Positions 4,443 to 5,387 of a stretch of 5,387 nucleotides of DNA are shown one piece after another. Location: positions 1 to 5,387 of the forward strand of contig JAFDHR010000451.1 in NCBI GenBank assembly GCA_019308645.1. Reading direction: 5' to 3'. The stretch comes from Deltaproteobacteria bacterium. Lineage in GTDB: Bacteria; Desulfobacterota; DSM-4660; Desulfatiglandales; B25-G16. Position 1 is the stretch's first letter. Every line of letters starts with the position of its first letter. The notes under the pieces are model-generated. The model was not told the origin of the DNA, made no database searches, and worked only from the letters and a program-made list of their open reading frames with translations. A program made the position numbers and the translations under genes.

Positions 4443-5087
4443 TTATCCTGTATAGCCGCAGACACCGGTTCTTGGAGAATTGACCACAGGAAGAAACATC
4501 TCTTCACTGCATTCATGATTTTCAGCACAAGATTGGCACAACCATCCTCCTCCTTCCCACTGGCACTCAGTGCAAATCTGTACAGCAGGAGCTTTTCCGC
4601 ATTCATCACATGGAATTTCAGGAGCTTCATTTCTGGATAAAATTTCAATAGGATTATTCTTCTCCATTGGACCTTCATACTCGCCGAGTATCTTCACCAA
4701 AAGCTCTGTAGTAGTGCCAAAATCATACTCGTGCAGCAACTCCATCCCTGGTCTCAACACGTCCTTGAGTTTTCGCCCCATTGCCAATTCATTTCTTTGA
4801 TAGCTAAATGCGCTCAGATGGCCACAGCACTCTAACCAGATGTCTCTCAAAAATTGATCTAAATTCGCCAACTTAGAGTTACTGGCTACTTTCAAATGCA
4901 GCCAGTAGACAGGCGAATAGTATCCCTTGACCAGGATATGAAAAAAAGGCTGTGCCTTAAACTTCTGATGTTTCCGTTGATTATCAAGGCTTTTAGGGAG
5001 GCATGATTGCAAATGTTTCGTCATACCTGTTCCGGTGTATTTTGACTTGCACAATAAACACGTAGCTTTTGGGGCTTTTTCTTCCAT
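4443..5087 (-). CDS. Cys-rich protein with pRiA4b ORF-3-like central domain
   Basis: The 214 residues fall into three parts. Residues 10-29 form a C-x2-C-x11-H-x3-C zinc-finger-like motif. Residues 50-135 carry features of the plasmid pRiA4b ORF-3-like family: a W/L-rich strand with HLKVASNSKLANLDQFLRDIW (64-84), then GHLSAF and later LLHEYDFGTTTELLVKIL (117-134). In that family the YDFG segment is a hallmark; its function is unknown. Residues 160-193 contain CDEC, CTEC, CQSC and HEC, spaced like a treble-clef or cross-brace zinc domain. The start has a strong site (GGAAGGAG, 7 bases upstream). It is the first gene of the three-gene unit. The domain assignment is from recalled pattern; the whole arrangement of finger, pRiA4b-like core and Cys-rich end is not one I can name. 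Confidence 0.72.
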   Translation of the reverse strand: MEEKAPKATCLLCKSKYTGTGMTKHLQSCLPKSLDNQRKHQKFKAQPFFHILVKGYYSPVYWLHLKVASNSKLANLDQFLRDIWLECCGHLSAFSYQRNELAMGRKLKDVLRPGMELLHEYDFGTTTELLVKILGEYEGPMEKNNPIEILSRNEAPEIPCDECGKAPAVQICTECQWEGGGWLCQSCAENHECSEEMFLPVVNSPRTGVCGYTG

Positions 5088-5246
5088 TTGGATGCTCCTT
5101 CCTTTAGTAGTTGATAAATAAGGCCAGATATTTTATTTTAAAAAACAACATAAAAATTCTGCCCCCTATTTCCTAAACGAAATCCCACTTATCTTTTGGT
5201 TCAAGATTTACGAAAGAGGATTTCATCTAAAATATTTTTTTCTTCA
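5088..5246 (-). other. AT-rich leader of the three-gene unit
   Basis: No gene is seen here. It contains the ribosome-binding site GGAAGGAG (5095-5102 region) and a nested inverted repeat: GAAATCC (5179-5185) with GGATTTC (5218-5224), enclosing ATCTT (5191-5195) and AAGAT (5203-5207). Several TTG and TAAAAT-like stretches could serve as promoter boxes, but no pair with good spacing stands out, so no promoter is called. Confidence 0.4.
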
Positions 5247-5273
5247 GCCGAACGATGAAGTCACCGGCAGGTG
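5247..5273 (-). other. Possible attC fragment next to the intron
   Basis: On the gene strand GTTCGGC (5253-5247) is one base from the GTTRRRY core, and the palindrome CACCGGCAGGTG (5262-5273) ends exactly at the inferred intron boundary. This fits an attC split by intron insertion, and the position before the three-gene cassette is right. The evidence is short and could be chance. Confidence 0.3.
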
Positions 5274-5387
5274 GTCGAGTAGCCCGAAGGAACCTCCCCC
5301 TCAGGCCCTCACAGAACCGTACGTGAATCTCTCGATTCATACGGCTCTTATCGTCCAACTGTCATTAACCCGTAAACGCCAGTGTGC
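5274..5387 (-). mobile_element. Group II intron, 3' end only (partial at window edge)
   Basis: Domain V (5347-5314) is followed by a domain VI-like hairpin (5310-5277). In domain VI, GAG pairs with CTC, and GCCTGAGG pairs with CCTTCGGGC with one extra base. An unpaired A at 5280 lies 7 bases from a terminal AC (5275-5274), matching the normal branch-point position and the AY end of group II introns. The intron is on the same strand as the genes, and its ribozyme core and reverse transcriptase would lie off the right edge. The subclass cannot be decided from this part. The exact 3' splice site is inferred. Confidence 0.85.
5314..5347 (-). ncRNA. Group II intron domain V (34 nt catalytic hairpin)
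   Basis: The 34-base hairpin begins GAGCCGTATG and ends GTACGGTTC, with the AGC catalytic triad at its 2nd-4th bases. The lower stem pairs GAGCCGTA with TACGGTTC, a 2-base bulge follows on the 3' side, and the upper stem AATC/GATT is capped by a GAGA tetraloop. Length, triad, bulge and tetraloop all agree with domain V. Confidence 0.92.

Noticed and set aside
4389..4800. Overlapping open frames on both strands within the Cys-rich gene pair
   Set aside because: They are shadows of the two genes with good ribosome-binding sites and Cys motifs; they lack starts with support.

Overview
The window is an AT-rich stretch in which every convincing gene lies on the minus strand, so the genes read from right to left. 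Short, unrelated genes alternate with imperfect inverted repeats that begin or end in integron-type core sequences. One 114-bp direct repeat ends at such a core. I read this as part of a sedentary (chromosomal-type) integron gene-cassette array. This is an inference: no integrase gene, attI site or cassette promoter is visible, and given the gene direction they would lie off the right edge. The host is probably a Gram-negative bacterium. The repeated AAGGGGGACGT motif and a RAYT-type transposase remnant recall Deltaproteobacteria-like genomes, but the sequence does not fix the taxon.

Layout in transcription order (right to left). (1) 5387-5274: the 3' end of a group II intron with a textbook domain V and domain VI, followed by a possible attC fragment. 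(2) 5087-3429: a tight three-gene unit encoding a Cys-rich pRiA4b ORF-3-like protein, a zinc-ribbon protein with a very basic tail, and a UPF0158 protein, ending at an attC-like site (3380-3252). (3) 3218-2742: a secreted or membrane PAP2-family phosphatase. Its last 25 or so codons have been cut off by a 16-bp tandem duplication; the lost tail is still readable down to 2651. (4) 2633-2439: a small element with inverted ends that carries the C-terminal remnant of a RAYT transposase, sitting where the PAP2 cassette's attC is expected. (5) 2419-1676: a class I SAM-dependent methyltransferase, followed by an attC-like site (1670-1544). (6) 1503-730: an enoyl-CoA hydratase/isomerase (crotonase) family protein. 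(7) 729-396: no convincing gene, but a 150-bp inverted-repeat element and a 12-bp tandem repeat. (8) 395-180: a HigA-type antitoxin that has lost its helix-turn-helix, followed by the clearest attC-like site (173-111). (9) 77-1: the first 25 codons of a second copy of the PAP2 cassette, running off the left edge.

The genes do not form one pathway; they look like independent cassette cargo. The exception is the three-gene unit at 5087-3429, whose close spacing and own ribosome-binding sites suggest joint expression. Several cargo genes are decaying (PAP2 frameshift, HigA deletion, transposase remnant), as expected far from the integron promoter. The most informative observations are the duplicated PAP2 cassette with its boundary at the core site, the 16-bp duplication that truncates PAP2, and the uncharacterised three-gene Cys-rich unit.
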